Assembly (NCBI GenBank): GCA_026182355.1
Contig: JAPFBL010000608.1
Location: forward strand, 102,299-166,298
DNA: 64,000 bases
Origin: Hermatobates lingyangjiaoensis
Taxonomy: Eukaryota; Arthropoda; Insecta; Hemiptera; Hermatobatidae
Reading direction: 5' to 3'
Both the position numbers and the translations under genes were made by a program. The notes under the pieces are model-generated. The model worked only from the letters and a program-made list of their open reading frames with translations, was not told where the DNA came from and ran no database searches. Within the stretch, counting starts at the first letter, position 1. The number at the start of each line of letters is the position of its first letter. Shown here one piece after another: positions 1 through 11,339 of this stretch.

Positions 1-2071
1 GTTCCACTGTAAGTGTATTTTACTGGACCCGTGATCCATAGAAATCAGTACTAATTATGCATAGCGATCTATATAATAGGAAATCTGTTGATTGTTTTAC
101 AAGAACAATATTAAATACAGATTAGGAATTGAATTAATTAGAATTAACGAGAGAAATAACTTCGAAAAATAATTTCGAATGTATTAGTATGTCACTTTTA
201 AAGCTTGGAGACTTTAACAGAGGATAAGAAAGTTGATTACAAACTGGACACATTAAAAGCCAATATAAGAAATAGAAGACGGGAGAGAGAAAGGGCGTGG
301 ATTAGAAAGATACAGAAAGATATAGCGGGGGGAGGGAGAGAGAGAGAGAATGGTAGAATTTGCTATGCTGAAGTGAGGTAGAGACGTGCGTGTGAGAGAG
401 TGCGATAGAACGGGTTATGAAAGTGTGTGTGATAATTAATTCTACATTAGATTAAAAGAGCCTTATTAATTCAAAACATTTTGATAAGTGAAAAATAATC
501 GTGAATCGTTATTGGGTAATTAAAAAGGTATATATATTATATATATATATATACACCATTTTGAATAATTCACAGCGAGGACAGAGTTTATCAAATCATC
601 TGGTCCATGACCTCTCTCCAGGTCGACCCAGTAACCCACACCTAGGTCACCTTCTCTTGATTGTGGTCAAGAAAACAATACCAAGGTTCAGAACCGTTTG
701 TCACGATATTGATAGAATTTAGAGAACAGAGCAATTGTGTAACCAAAGTGGTTGCTTCGGTAATGAGATTTGAGTCGCTGTTTGTATATTTTATATATAG
801 ATATTTATTATTGTTATATTAAGTATTGGATTTGAAACTTGCTTGTATTTGGTATTAATTTTGCGCAAAATGCTTAACTGTTTATTCTTAAAAGATGTGT
901 TCCTCTTTGTTTAAACTCTACTAAATATAAGTGAAATCATACTTAACCAGCTGACCTGTCGAACTTCGTTGTCAGGGAACGTCGTGTTATCGTTAACTAA
1001 ACTTAATTTGATATATAATTATAAACATAATAGCCAACCCAACAGACGATATCTTGCCTTACCTATAAATATTCAATTCGACCAAGAATAAAAACAAAAA
1101 AAAATCTGAAGTGGCTTAAACTCAGCTTTACTATAAGTAAGCATAATAAACTCGTCAACATGTTTTGTTTGATTAGTAAAAAACTTGTTTGACAACCATC
1201 CATCGCACCTAGGAATGCAACAGAAATTATATATTTGATTAGGGTTAATATTTTACTTTTAACAATTTAATTCTTCTAGCATATCATCTTAACTCACTAA
1301 AACATTTCATTTTTTTTAATAAACTTTAAATAATAACTTTATTTCACTTAATTTTTTTTAAGTCAATGTAAATAAAATCAAACAAGCTGACTATCGGGTG
1401 ATTCAATATTTCAAAAGAAGTTTTTAGTTTTTATAGTATATTACTCTATGCAAGAATCGTAATTTTATGATTTTGCCATAAAAACGGACCTCGGAATTAT
1501 ATCGAGGTTTTGTCCTGCATCAAATAGTAAAACACCTTAAGCCAACGTCTCGTCTGTATTTGTAGATATCTTCAGGGCTACATCAAATCAACAGTCATGT
1601 AAACAGATTTGTCATTCTAAATAATTCATCGTTACAATTCATAATGTATAAAAATTATTACATAACTATATTGATAATCAATGATAATGAATTATTATAA
1701 TTAATACAATAATTAACCTATAATATTCTGATTATACATTGGAATATATTAATTAAATTATGTAATATTGTAATTGTATATTATAATAAGTTATTATAAT
1801 TATAGTAATTATGATCTTAATTACTCGTAGTTATAAAAAATTATAATTTAATTTTCAATCGTTCAATCGTAATTTACAATTATCACTCGTATTTTATGAA
1901 AGTTTCCAAATAGATCTTGAAATATTATTGTAATATTATATTATTATATATTATAATAATATAGTATTATTAAAAATATATAACTAAATAATAACCTTTT
2001 CAGTAACTGCGATTTGAAGTTTAGTTTGTTATCCAGAGAAACAGACCAAAAGAGAAGACAACGAATGGAGA
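1..2071. other. AT-rich non-genic DNA
   Basis: No gene, RNA or intact transposon recognised. Short AG-rich patches lie at 280-420 and a short TA tract at 532-553. Around 1530-1575 on the minus strand there is a decayed hammerhead-like relic: a CTGAAGA box, then a hairpin, but the GAAA box reads GAGA. From 1640 to 1990 the DNA is almost pure A/T. Confidence 0.6.
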
Positions 2072-2090
2072 TCAAGTTGAAAGTGAGAAA

Positions 2091-2630
<540 letters not shown>

Positions 2631-2729
2631 CGTTTCCGTTTTCTAAAAAAATTGAGACAAATATATGTACTTAAACATACTTGAAACAAAAGCGATCTGA
2701 TCTGGTCGTACAAAAAAGAGTTCAATGAA

Positions 2730-3300
2730 CTCGAGTATATGTATAAACGAATAAATCACAGTATTAAATTCAATGATTAATGAAGTTCATTAATAAATTA
2801 GAGTGTATACCGCTACAGATTTTCATTAGTTTTTTTTTAAAATGATTCATAACCCATTAATAACGATTGCAGTTTGTCATAATTAGATTCAGTGGGGGCA
2901 GGCAGTGAACACTCCCATAGAAGAATGGACTCGTGGAATATAGAAACTGTTTGGTTAAGTGGAGGTCAAGGTATTGGCTTAGCCCACGCTTGTCTTGCTC
3001 TAGACAGGGCGGGCCTGCCCTCTTATAGAGCTAAACTAACAGTCCTCGAGGTCGAACTACAAAAGTATTGACACGAACATTTAAATAACTTCTGAATAAC
3101 TCTAAAAACAAAGATTAGTTATTAATCTTTAAATGTCATGTATAGACCACAATGGTTTTACTATACAAGTATAAGTATTATCGAATTTATTGATCAATTT
3201 GATTTTAATATGGCTATCAGTATTTTGCCAATTTAAAGGAAATGTAAAAAATATTTGTACAGGACTTTAAGTAAATATCTGCGATTTTAATTTAATTGTT
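2730..3300. other. AT-rich DNA with a short GC-richer patch
   Basis: Mostly AT-rich. The patch at 2890-3055 is less AT-rich (GGGGGCAGGC; GGGCGGGCCTGCCC) and could be a piece of a dispersed repeat, but I recognise no family. Confidence 0.4.
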
Positions 3301-3310
3301 AATTAAATTA

Positions 3311-3499
3311 TTAAATGACATATAATATATAAGGTATATATATATTGGTGTATACTGGCAGCAAGTCTTCTTTTAAACAAGTGTTGTTAAAAAGGACAGC
3401 GGCTTCAGCATTAATAATCTTCTTAGAAAGATGTTCTATTTGCCTTAATATTTTCTTGTAATTCACTGGTAGCTCAAAAATTAATCTACCTAATTCCAT
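3311..3499 (-). pseudogene. PLE protein N-terminal fragment
   Basis: Minus-strand reading frame starting at the ATG at 3499 (MELGRLIFELP...). It aligns position for position with the start of the fragment at 40805 (MSLGQLLHEIT...). Then come a basic helix (KKILRQIEHLSKKIINAEAA), FNNTCLKEDLLPVYT, and a run into TA-rich DNA. A full PLE protein would continue for several hundred residues of reverse transcriptase; none follows. A hammerhead motif lies 97 bp upstream. Identification rests on similarity among the fragments here and to the N-terminal layout of Penelope-like proteins as I know it. Confidence 0.65.
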
Positions 3500-3595
3500 A
3501 ACAAGAATAGGAAAACAATCTTGAAGAAAACTAATGAAACAAACTATATTTGACACTACACAAACACAAACTGGGTTAAAAAACTAAAGGGAAAC

Positions 3596-3624
3596 AAGCT
3601 TTCGGCCACATTGACCATCATCAG
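3596..3624 (-). ncRNA. Hammerhead ribozyme motif, family H
   Basis: CTGATGA box, stem II GGTC/GGCC (one T-G wobble) with a 5-nt loop, GAA, stem III AGCT, cleavage nucleotide T. Lies just upstream of the PLE N-terminal fragment on the same strand. Confidence 0.8.
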
Positions 3625-3845
3625 GTAAACAGTAAACAATAAAACGAAACAATTAAGACATAAACCAAAAAAATTAACAACAAAATAAATTAGCACAGTT
3701 CAAATAGTGGCAGCTATTAACTGTCAAAGTAGCGCTACATGCGCGCACCCACGCGTTAGACAGTTGAATCACCCCAGCACTTCTCGCCTTCGACAGGTCA
3801 CAACATGGGAGAGTTCCGAACAAATTTTATTCTAGGTTCGAACCT

Positions 3846-3940
3846 AACAAGGCAAATAGAACATCTTTCTAAGAAGATTATTAATGCTGAAGCCGCTGTG
3901 CTTTTTAACAACACTTGTTTAAAAGAAGACTTGCTGCCAG

Positions 3941-3948
<8 letters not shown>
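3846..3948 (+). pseudogene. PLE N-terminal fragment, inverted partner
   Basis: Plus-strand copy of the frame at 3311-3499, entered part-way (NLTRQIEHLSKK... to CLKEDLLPVYT), with no start codon or ribozyme. It passes without a break from the Tyr-Thr codons into (CA)n and then (TA)n. Together with the minus-strand copy it forms a head-to-head pair with about 300 bp between arms. Confidence 0.65.

Positions 3949-4008
<60 letters not shown>
3944..4008. repeat. (CA)n(TA)n microsatellite
   Basis: About 18 CA units followed by about 14 TA units, starting inside the last codons of a PLE fragment and ending at the tail of the next cassette. Confidence 0.95.
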
Positions 4009-4009
<1 letters not shown>

Positions 4010-4011
4010 GA

Positions 4012-4220
4012 TAAAAAGATTTCACATAAACACTTGAAAAAACAATCAATGATCAAACCACAATATGAAATGGGAAAACAAGACTAAGATCTTTAAATTA
4101 TAAAGTTTCAGAGTCATCTAGTGTTTCAGTTGGGTTTTTGACTCTGACGAAGACAGCTTGTTGCGGTTGAAAGATCTTAGTCTTGTTTTCCCATTTCATA
4201 TTGTGGTTTGATCATTGTAT
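4012..4220. mobile_element. Family A hammerhead palindrome
   Basis: Inverted repeat: the left arm is the tail (AAAGATTTCACATAAACAC...CCACAATATGAAATGG) in reverse, the right arm the same tail forward. The left arm has lost its hammerhead boxes; the right arm keeps one. TA-rich DNA borders both ends. Confidence 0.75.
4144..4178 (+). ncRNA. Hammerhead ribozyme motif, family A
   Basis: CTGACGA box, stem II about 4-5 bp with one mismatch, GAA, stem III AGATCT (self-complementary), cleavage nucleotide T. Confidence 0.75.
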
Positions 4221-4318
4221 ATATATTTGGGGAACAGTCCTTCGTTAATACATGTGAAATTAAATTTTCTACCTACTTTGAAAATTTTAAATCTGCACAT
4301 GAGACAGTTCCAACCACA
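4215..4318 (-). pseudogene. PLE N-terminal tail relic
   Basis: Minus strand encodes KIFKVGRKFNFTCINEGLFP and then KY before the TA tract, the same C-I-N-E-G-L-x-P-K-Y end as the fragment at 51873-52057. No start codon. It abuts a family B arm on its right. Confidence 0.55.
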
Positions 4319-4319
4319 A

Positions 4320-4500
4320 AAAAGAGGGAATTTAACTAGAACAGAAGTCCTAACTCACATCAATATTTCAACCATTATTAATCGAAGAGTCGCCGCCCTG
4401 TCTTCCTGCGGGACTCTTCGCTCTTCACACCTCCTGATGACGACGATGGTCGAAATATCGATGTGAGTTATGTCTGTACCTTTCTGTGTGTTTCCTTCGT
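4320..4500. mobile_element. Family B hammerhead palindrome, decayed left arm
   Basis: Left arm is a reversed family B tail with a damaged core (AATATTTCAACCATTATTAATC); right arm carries a complete core and the characteristic tail GTGAGTTATGTCTG...TTCGTTTTGAATTTATT, then (TA)n. Confidence 0.7.
4434..4459 (+). ncRNA. Hammerhead ribozyme motif, family B
   Basis: CTGATGA, stem II GAC/GTC with a 4-nt loop, GAA, stem III ATAT, cleavage nucleotide C. Confidence 0.85.
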
Positions 4501-4508
4501 TTTGAATT

Positions 4509-4510
<2 letters not shown>

Positions 4511-4567
<57 letters not shown>
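4511..4567. repeat. (TA)n microsatellite
   Basis: About 28 uninterrupted TA units between a family B tail and a perfect hairpin belonging to family G. Confidence 0.95.
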
Positions 4568-4570
<3 letters not shown>

Positions 4571-4612
4571 GGTGTGTTCTCTAATCGGGGTTCGATTAGA
4601 GAACACACCTAT
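4568..4612. repeat. Perfect hairpin, family G tail end
   Basis: A 20-bp perfect inverted repeat (GTAGGTGTGTTCTCTAATCG and its complement, offset by a few bases) with a 5-nt loop. The following TCTATCAAACGGTCGATA is the tail end of family G seen also at 21580 and 26575, so this is a family G palindrome reduced to its tail. Confidence 0.6.
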
Positions 4613-4729
4613 TCTATCAAACGGTCGATATGTTATTGAATATGTTATATATATATAAAAAGATTTCACATAAACACGTGAAACAACAATCAATGATTAA
4701 ACCACAATAAGGAATGGGAAAACAAGACT

Positions 4730-4764
4730 AAGATGTTTCAACCGTAACAAGCGGTCTTCGTCAG
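4730..4764 (-). ncRNA. Hammerhead ribozyme motif, family A, damaged stem III
   Basis: CTGACGA box, ACCG/CGGT stem II, GAA, but stem III reads ACATCT instead of AGATCT. Probably inactive or weakened. Confidence 0.6.
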
Positions 4765-4803
4765 AGTCAAAAACCCAACTGACTGTCAGTTGGGTTTTTG
4801 ACT

Positions 4804-4838
4804 CTGACGAAGACCGCTTGTTACGGTTGAAAGATCTT
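4804..4838 (+). ncRNA. Hammerhead ribozyme motif, family A
   Basis: CTGACGA, stem II ACCG/CGGT with 7-nt loop, GAA, stem III AGATCT, cleavage nucleotide T. Confidence 0.85.
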
Positions 4839-4917
4839 AATCTTGTTTTCCCATTTCTTATTGTGGTTTGATCATTGATATATATATATATATATATAAT
4901 ATATATATATATTTGTA

Positions 4918-4988
4918 AAATTTGGAAGCAGTCCTTCTTTTAAGCATATTTCGTTGAACAGCTGACCGTATTTCGCTGATGTCATTCG
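4918..4988 (-). pseudogene. PLE N-terminal tail fragment, family F
   Basis: Minus strand encodes MTSAKYGQLFNE, ICLKEGLLPNFTNIYI, then TA repeat. Same family as 14133-14342. Head-to-head with the plus-strand fragment that follows. Confidence 0.65.
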
Positions 4989-4991
4989 CTG

Positions 4992-5117
4992 AAACATGTC
5001 GGTTATAACTTAATTAACATTCTCCAACGTTGGATGAAGGAAAGAAGAAGGTATTCAGAAACCTTGAAAAACTAGTGAAGAAAATGACATCAGCGAAATA
5101 CGGTCAGCTGTTCAACG

Positions 5118-5120
<3 letters not shown>
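4992..5120 (+). pseudogene. PLE N-terminal fragment, family F, frameshifted
   Basis: Begins at the 3' half of a family F hammerhead (GAAACATGTCGG) and continues into ...INILQR and DEGKKKVFRNLEKLVKKM, ending FNE before (TA)n. One T is missing relative to the copy at 14342 (CGTTGGATG against CGTTTGGATG), which shifts the frame. The CTGAAGA half of the ribozyme was lost at the palindrome junction. Confidence 0.65.
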
Positions 5121-5164
<44 letters not shown>

Positions 5165-5285
5165 ATAACGAGGCACTTGCTGGAATCAATATTTCGAAAC
5201 GCAGTTCGTCGTTAGGAAGAGACTAGAAGAGATACGGTTGATATATATATATATTATATATATATATATATATATATTGATCAAA
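5121..5285. repeat. TA tracts around a short decayed cassette
   Basis: (TA)n at about 5121-5160 and 5240-5278 enclose a 70-bp remnant whose minus strand reads CTAACGA, a CGAA/TTCG hairpin and GAAATATT: a hammerhead-like core with G5 changed to A. Confidence 0.6.
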
Positions 5286-5569
5286 CCACAATATGAAATA
5301 TAACAAATGAGTCAAACTATTCATCCGATGAAGAGTACTAGAAGTGAAAGCCGATAACAGATGGAGATTGAAAGCGCGTGGCTATTAATTAACATAACAG
5401 CTGGTATTTATTTTCGAGGGTTTGCTAGCTAGAAAGCTATAACTCTAAATGTGATTCTTAAAGGAAATATTGCATCTTCTTGATGACTTTGGTTAAACGA
5501 GTCATAAATTTTGATTAAATAAAGTATATATAAAGTGGAGATGTTTAGTGATTAGCTGGCATTACACAT

Positions 5570-5735
5570 GGTTGGAAACGAGGCTTAACTGAGGGACGAC
5601 GTGTGAAGATTTGTTCACTTCCTCGGTAGAAAAAAAAGAAAAAAAATAGAAGGTCACAGTGAGAATCAAACCCAAACCAACTAGTCCAATAATGGAAGCA
5701 TGCAAGCAACTGAGCTACCCTGACGTGTTTCAATT
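5570..5735 (-). mobile_element. tRNA-derived SINE head (possible)
   Basis: Minus strand has an A-box-like GGTAGCTCAGTTG and, about 40 nt on, a B-box-like GGTTTGATTCT. The body is too diverged to join confidently to the main SINE family. Confidence 0.35.
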
Positions 5736-5771
5736 GACATACTCTTCTTATTTTTAACAATAGAATAAGTT

Positions 5772-6095
5772 CAAACAATGATTAGAGAAGAAAACAAAAA
5801 AAAAATGGTTTAATCAAACTAGAAGACTTCGTTTTGTAGTTCTGTGACGGTTCAGTGTTTCTTTTCCTCTTTAAACATTAGATAAATACCACACAATAAC
5901 TGCTTTCATGGTTCGTATGTTCAAACAATGATTAGAGAATAAAACCAAAAAAAAAATGGTTTAATCAAACTAGAAGACTTCGTTTTGTAATTCCCTCAAG
6001 ATTCAAGTGTTTCTTGAAATTCTCAAGTGTTTCTTTTCCTTTTGAAGCATTAGATAAATACCATACAATAACTACTTACATAGCTCGTAACTTCA
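5772..6095 (+). repeat. Two-copy direct repeat, ~150 bp
   Basis: TCAAACAATGATTAGAGAA...ATGGTTTAATCAAACTAGAAG...ATTAGATAAATACCA occurs at 5773-5920 and again at 5921-6095, with small indels in the second copy. No coding content recognised. Confidence 0.8.
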
Positions 6096-6559
6096 AACAA
6101 ATGAAATATTGTTAGATGTTGAACTTCAATCTCTACTGGCATTGCAAAATGGCTCAGCACCAACGTTCCCTGTAAGCTGCGCGCATGCACAATCGCGCAC
6201 TGCTCGTACATGCTCTGCACACAACAAAAAAAATCCAGCACACAAAAAAAGTCAACATACAGTCGCCAAAAAAAACAAAAATTCTAACCTTTAAAAAAAT
6301 GAAATACCATTTTGAAAAGTAAAAAAAACATTTATCTTATATTATCAACTTAGTACAATCGTGAAATGCGCTTTTTTCTAGTTTATTATTTTTTTTTTAA
6401 ATTCAATAGGAATCAAAATAAGATCAAGAACAAAAACAATAGCAAATAAAGTATTTTTAAAAAAACTTCCTATAGTCACTTTTATTTTTTTAGACAAGAT
6501 ATTTTTTAATTCCATTGATTATATTTCAAGATCATAGAAATTACAATTTTTCTGTGAGT

Positions 6560-6597
<38 letters not shown>

Positions 6598-6600
6598 TCA
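6096..6600. other. AT-rich DNA with (TA)n
   Basis: A short GC-richer patch at 6160-6220 (GCGCGCATGCACAATCGCGC), then A/T homopolymer-rich DNA and (TA)n at about 6561-6593. No gene recognised. Confidence 0.5.
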
Positions 6601-6622
6601 CTGTGGTCCCTAGTTTCCTCAA

Positions 6623-6797
6623 AGAGTTTGTGTGTATGCGCAGATGCATGAAAATTTAGAGGGAACACTGCTCAGAGAGCTTGTGTGTGTGTGTGTGTGC
6701 AGATATGAATATTTAGAGGGAACATTGCTCAGAGAGGTTGTGTGTGTGTGTGTGTGTGTGAGTGTGTGAAATTTAGAGGGAACATTGCTCAGAGAGG

Positions 6798-6832
<35 letters not shown>

Positions 6833-7034
6833 TGTGTGAAATTTAGAGGGAACATTGCTCAGAGAGGTTGTGTGTGTGTGTGAGTGTGAAATTTAGAGGG
6901 AACATTGCTCAGAGAGGTTGTGTGTGTGTGTGTGTGAAATTTAGAGGGAACATTGCTCAGAGAGGTTGTATGTGTGTGTGTGTGTTTGTGCGCGCAGATG
7001 TATGAAAATTTAGAGGGATCATTGCTCAGAGAGG

Positions 7035-7070
<36 letters not shown>

Positions 7071-7107
7071 ATGTATGAAAATTTAGAGGGAACATTGCTC
7101 AGAGAGC

Positions 7108-7153
<46 letters not shown>

Positions 7154-7245
7154 ATGTATGAAAATTTAGAGGGAACATTGCTCAGAGAGGTTGTGTGTGT
7201 GTGTGTGTGTGCAGATGTATGAAAATTTAGAGGGAACATTCCTCA
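6623..7245 (+). repeat. TG-rich minisatellite, ~10 units
   Basis: About ten units of AATTTAGAGGGAACATTGCT, CAGAGAGGTTG, each followed by a TG run of 10-40 nt; several units add GCAGATGTATGAAA. Unit length varies about 48-85 bp, entirely through the TG run. Minus-strand THTHTH reading frames here are artefacts. Confidence 0.95.
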
Positions 7246-7259
7246 GCACCCAAGAGTGG

Positions 7260-8090
7260 AAGTTGGGTAGAAGGAAAAGAATTAGAAGGCATTATACCAA
7301 AAACTATAGTTCTTTATTGTGAGTTATTACTGGTTACATTATAAAAGTTTGTTTCTTCTATATTTACTTTATTACATATTATTCAAATGTTACCACAATT
7401 TAAGTGTTTAAACCAATCAGGTATGATTTAGTTACGAGGCATGTAGAGTGTTAATGTAATGTTCAGTCACTGTAATTTCTGTAAACGATTTACATATATA
7501 CAGCAGTAATTCTTTACTTTTTCTTTATCAAAACCTACAGTAACGAAAGTATTCCATTGAAGTCAACATGGTGATCGTTTCTCAACGGAAGCACACGTTT
7601 TAAAATACCTTGGGGAGCAAAATATTTGAAAATGAAAAGAAAAAGTTATAACTTTTTATTACGTTACTTGAGTATCAATTTTATTATAATTATTTATTTA
7701 ATGTAATAACCTCGTAACTAATCTTTGAATAAATAATTAAATGTTCTAATGTTTAACTTCCTGTTATCCCTGAGAGGGAACAGCAAACTAGTCAATAAAA
7801 GTACGATTTTTTTTTACGAAGTACTTATATAATAAACGTCTTTTTGGAATTTATTAAAACTTTTTTCGCTCAATTTTGATTAAATCACTTTGATTTTTGG
7901 ATTTTTAGTTGATATATAGTATGAATAGAGTGCATTCCGTATTGAAAATTGCTCTAGTGTAAATTGGAAGAAAAAAGTATCTTTTGATTAAATACTGAAA
8001 TTGTATTCCATTGATGATAATAACTATCTATTTTTCAAATCATTAGTTGTGCAATCCGTAATTGTGTGGTATTTACTCATTCTGAGGTAA
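7260..8090. other. AT-rich non-genic DNA
   Basis: No recognisable gene or element before the family D cassette. Confidence 0.5.
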
Positions 8091-8135
8091 AATGGATAAA
8101 CCAACAAAAGTCTCCACACAAATGAAGTTTTATTC

Positions 8136-8168
8136 AACGCGTTTCGAACACTTTGTGTTCATCATCAG
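8136..8168 (-). ncRNA. Hammerhead ribozyme motif, family D
   Basis: CTGATGA, stem II GAACAC/GTGTTC, GAA, stem III ACGCGT, cleavage nucleotide T. Confidence 0.88.
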
Positions 8169-8239
8169 GAAGACACTATAATACAAATTATATCTAATTA
8201 GTTACAAAAATTAGATATAATTTGTATTATAGTGTCTTC

Positions 8240-8272
8240 CTGATGATGAACACGAAGTGTTCGAAACGCGTT
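8240..8272 (+). ncRNA. Hammerhead ribozyme motif, family D
   Basis: CTGATGA, stem II GAACAC/GTGTTC (loop GAA), GAA, stem III ACGCGT, cleavage nucleotide T. Plus-strand partner of 8136-8168. Confidence 0.9.
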
Positions 8273-8312
8273 GAATAAAACTTCATTTGTTGGTTTATCC
8301 ATTTTACCTCAG

Positions 8313-9140
8313 AATATCTATTTTTCATTGATGGAAATTATTTATTTGGTAAGCTGTAAACATTTTTGATGTAGAAGATACGAATATTGCAAAACTATTT
8401 ACGCAGTTATTTAGTGAAAAATTAATTGAGGATTATTAAAAAAAAATTATTGATGTTGATTTATTAAAATTATTTTATAGATGGTTCATTTAACTATTTT
8501 TCCTTGAAACCTTTGACTTGTGTGGTCGAAATTTATATTTGACTGGGTCTGCAGACGATACGCTTGGTGAAGCCACAACAGAGGCCACATCGCGTAACCG
8601 TACTCCACTAAAGCAAACAGTCTTTTCCGTTGTCCCAAGGACCCTTGTAAATTCCATATATGTCAAGGTGTTCTTTAGCCGGGGTGGACAATTCCAGGCG
8701 TTTAGCTTTCACCTGCCTGCGGCTCTTGGTGGTCGCAAGGCCTTCCAAACACCCTTCCCTTTAATAGAAATTCCTTTTATTTTTAAATTACTGTCGCAAT
8801 TGAACTAGGTTTCAACATACAAGGCACAAGCTCAACCTGTCGCTTTTTTTTTATTTTTTTATTTTTATGTAATCAATTGCTCTACTTATATCCGCTACAA
8901 CTAATCTCTTAAAGGACTCTATTAAACTTTATTACTATTTACTAAGCTCAAACTCTAATAAAACTCACATAAAAAGCCAACTCATACCTAACCTTGACCC
9001 AAACTTACAAGAAATCCAGTAATTTAACTCTCACTTTAAGACTATACGTCCCTGGTTTGTACCCGGAATTGAAACAGTTCACACGATGTGCGTATATTTC
9101 TTTTAATTGAAGCATCCAAACAACAAAAAATATTAAAAAT
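8313..9140. other. Non-genic DNA with a less AT-rich segment
   Basis: The stretch 8518-8808 is less AT-rich and open for 96 codons on the plus strand, but the translation shows no domain I know. It may be part of a dispersed repeat. The rest is AT-rich. Confidence 0.4.
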
Positions 9141-9145
9141 ATATT

Positions 9146-9440
9146 CTGAGGTAAAATGGATAAACCAACAAAAGTCTCCACACAAATGAAGTTTTATTCA
9201 ACGCGTTTCGAACACTTTGTGTTCATCATCAAGAAGACACCAAGGAAGTGGTACTGACGGGTTGGTCAAGTGAAAACAACTCTTGTTTGTTCAAGTGGAG
9301 TTGTTTTCACTTGACCAACCCGTCAGTACCACTTCCTTGGTGTCTTCCTGATGATGAACACAAAGTGTTCGAAACGCGTTGAATAAAACTTCATTTGTGT
9401 TGAGACTTTTGTTGGTTTATCCATTTTACCTCAGAATGAG
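9146..9440. mobile_element. Family D hammerhead palindrome, larger centre
   Basis: Same arms as 8092-8312 but with a different centre: ACCAAGGAAGTGGTACTGAC, GGGTTGGTCAAGTGAAAACA in mirror image. The left ribozyme has TTGATGA in place of CTGATGA, the right is intact. Confidence 0.85.
9348..9380 (+). ncRNA. Hammerhead ribozyme motif, family D
   Basis: CTGATGA, stem II GAACAC/GTGTTC (loop AAA), GAA, stem III ACGCGT, cleavage nucleotide T. Confidence 0.88.
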
Positions 9441-10843
9441 TAAATACTACACAATTACGGATTGCACAACTAATGAATTAAAAATATAATTATGTACATC
9501 TATTAACAAAACTAAAATAAAACAAATAAGTCAATTTAAGCAAAGTAAAACATCAGAAGTATAATATACCGTCTTACCTCATACAATGCTGCTGTAACTC
9601 TCTGACCGGTTTCGAAAAACTGATGTTAAGTAAAATATTTCTGAATTAATTTAAAATAACGAAAGTAAATTAATACAAATTTTAATCTTCGTACATTTAA
9701 TTTTGTACTTTTGTATACTTATTATAATTTTAGCAAAAAATATTTTACATACTTATAAATTTATGGTTTCTTAACTAAGGTTTGATGTAAATGATTGTAT
9801 TAATTTTATTTTTACTCGAAATGAAGTGCATTTCAACATCAGGTGGTGCAGTATCACACTTTCAGCTTTCGTTCTTCTTTTGCTGGTCAGATTATTTAAG
9901 TGTGATAAATACTAACAAAAAACCTAAAGATCCCAGATGGGTGATGAATATCTCAGATCTGTTCTGAGAATTGCCCCAGACTTCGATGCTATATTTAAAA
10001 TTTGTTATCAACAACACTGTTCTCATTAAAAGAGTATGTTTATACTTCAATGACTTTTTTGTTTTTGTTTAATACGTAATGTTATCTAAAGCTGTTTTTG
10101 TGTTGTATCTTGCGCTGAAATGGCCCACCCGTCAGATTTTTAAATCAATGTGGCCCATCTGTCGAATTTTAAAGTCAATGTGACCCGCGAGTCAAAATAA
10201 TTGTCCACCCCTGGCATAGGATGTATGCCTGCAATGGCCCTCTCCTATACGTCACTGACGATTCCCTCATGGTACGAAAACGTTCAAGAAAATTTCTTCA
10301 ACCACCCTGAAACAAGACAATTTTTAAATCCAACATTCAATGGAGTAACAACAATAAAAATTTTGCATTGACTCCTGTTGTTATCTGAGTCAAACACAAC
10401 AAAAATTTCATTACTTTTTAATTATTGCAAGAGGCAATAAAAAACTAATTACGAAAACTATAAAATTTAATCATTTGCTAATTGACGGATATATTTAATA
10501 ATTTCTCACTAATATATCAGAGTAAAGTATGAATAACTTACTAAAAATAAACTATTTTAAACATTAAAATTGTAATTAATAACCAATTATCAAAAAAATA
10601 ATTGATATCTTAAGATATTAAACAATTAAAATATAATTAAAGTGAAATGTTCTATAAACAAAATTAAACTCAAAAGAAATAATTACTCATTAAATTTGGT
10701 TATAATTTATTATGTTTTTATTTTCTTTCTGAAAAGAGGACTAAAGCAATTATAAACGATGAGGTGGATCCATAATTTGTTTAATTGCAATTAGTAATTT
10801 AATTGATATCTTTCAATGAATGACTTGTCACAAGTCACTTGGT
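9441..10843. other. AT-rich non-genic DNA
   Basis: No gene recognised. A patch at 10130-10215 (TGGCCCACCCGTCAGATTTT repeated with changes) resembles the interior of small non-autonomous DNA transposons but I cannot define ends. Confidence 0.45.
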
Positions 10844-10851
10844 ATCTAACT

Positions 10852-11328
10852 CAGTGCTTCTCAAACGGTGCGCCCCAAGATAACGGAAGATTAAGTTTAT
10901 ATAACAGATTTATATTTTAGTTTTTGCACCATTTTAATTTATTTGAGAAAACACCAAGTATGGGGTTTTCAAGTCTGAGTCAAGTCTCGGCTACTTCATA
11001 TTTTGAACTGGAAGGTAAATTTCTTTAATCTTTAAGCATGAATGGATAATACTTCATCTGTGTCTTTACTCGGGGATTTAAATCATTTTTACTAGCCCTC
11101 CCTCTCTCTCACTCTCTCTGTCTCCTCTCTCTCTTTCTTTCTTTTTCTTAAAAAAAACTATACATTTTAATTTCCAATCATTTTCCTGTTATCAAATCAC
11201 AGGACTAAATTTTCTATATTAAGATCAGTGATGCGCCCATCGTTTTGGTTTGGTTTCATAGGTGCGCTCCAAAGTTTTGGTTTGGTTTCATAGGTGCGCC
11301 CTGAAGTAAAAAAGTTTAAGAAGCGCTG
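10852..11328. mobile_element. hAT-like non-autonomous DNA transposon
   Basis: Left end CAGTGCTTCTCAAACGGTGC; right end ...TTTAAGAAGCGCTG, an imperfect terminal inverted repeat of the CAGTG type seen in hAT elements. ATCTAACT precedes the left end and follows the right end after one extra A, close to an 8-bp target-site duplication. No transposase. Inside, TTTGGTTTCATAGGTGCGC(C/T)C is duplicated. Confidence 0.7.
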
Positions 11329-11339
11329 AATCTAACTTG

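Larger units (their letters stand above)
4648..4880. mobile_element. Family A hammerhead palindrome
   Basis: Complete two-armed copy: minus-strand HHR at left, plus-strand HHR at right, only about 40 bp between the CTGACGA boxes, tails reaching TA-rich DNA on both sides. Confidence 0.85.
8092..8312. mobile_element. Family D hammerhead palindrome
   Basis: Arms share AGGTAAAATGGATAAACCAA, CAAATGAAG and the ribozyme. Left arm is reversed, right arm forward, with a ~70-bp centre containing ATTAGATATAATTTGTATTA facing its complement. The flanking sequence ATTAGTTGTGCAATCCGTAA recurs at 11380, 9470 and 18750, so it belongs to the element. Confidence 0.85.

Noticed and set aside
6619..7095. Two minus-strand frames with Thr-His repeats
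   Set aside because: They translate the TG minisatellite; the regular frame follows from repeat-unit length.
6623..7245. CRISPR-like array of repeats and spacers
   Set aside because: The variable parts are TG runs, not unique spacers, and the genome is eukaryotic. The same holds for 29884-30497.
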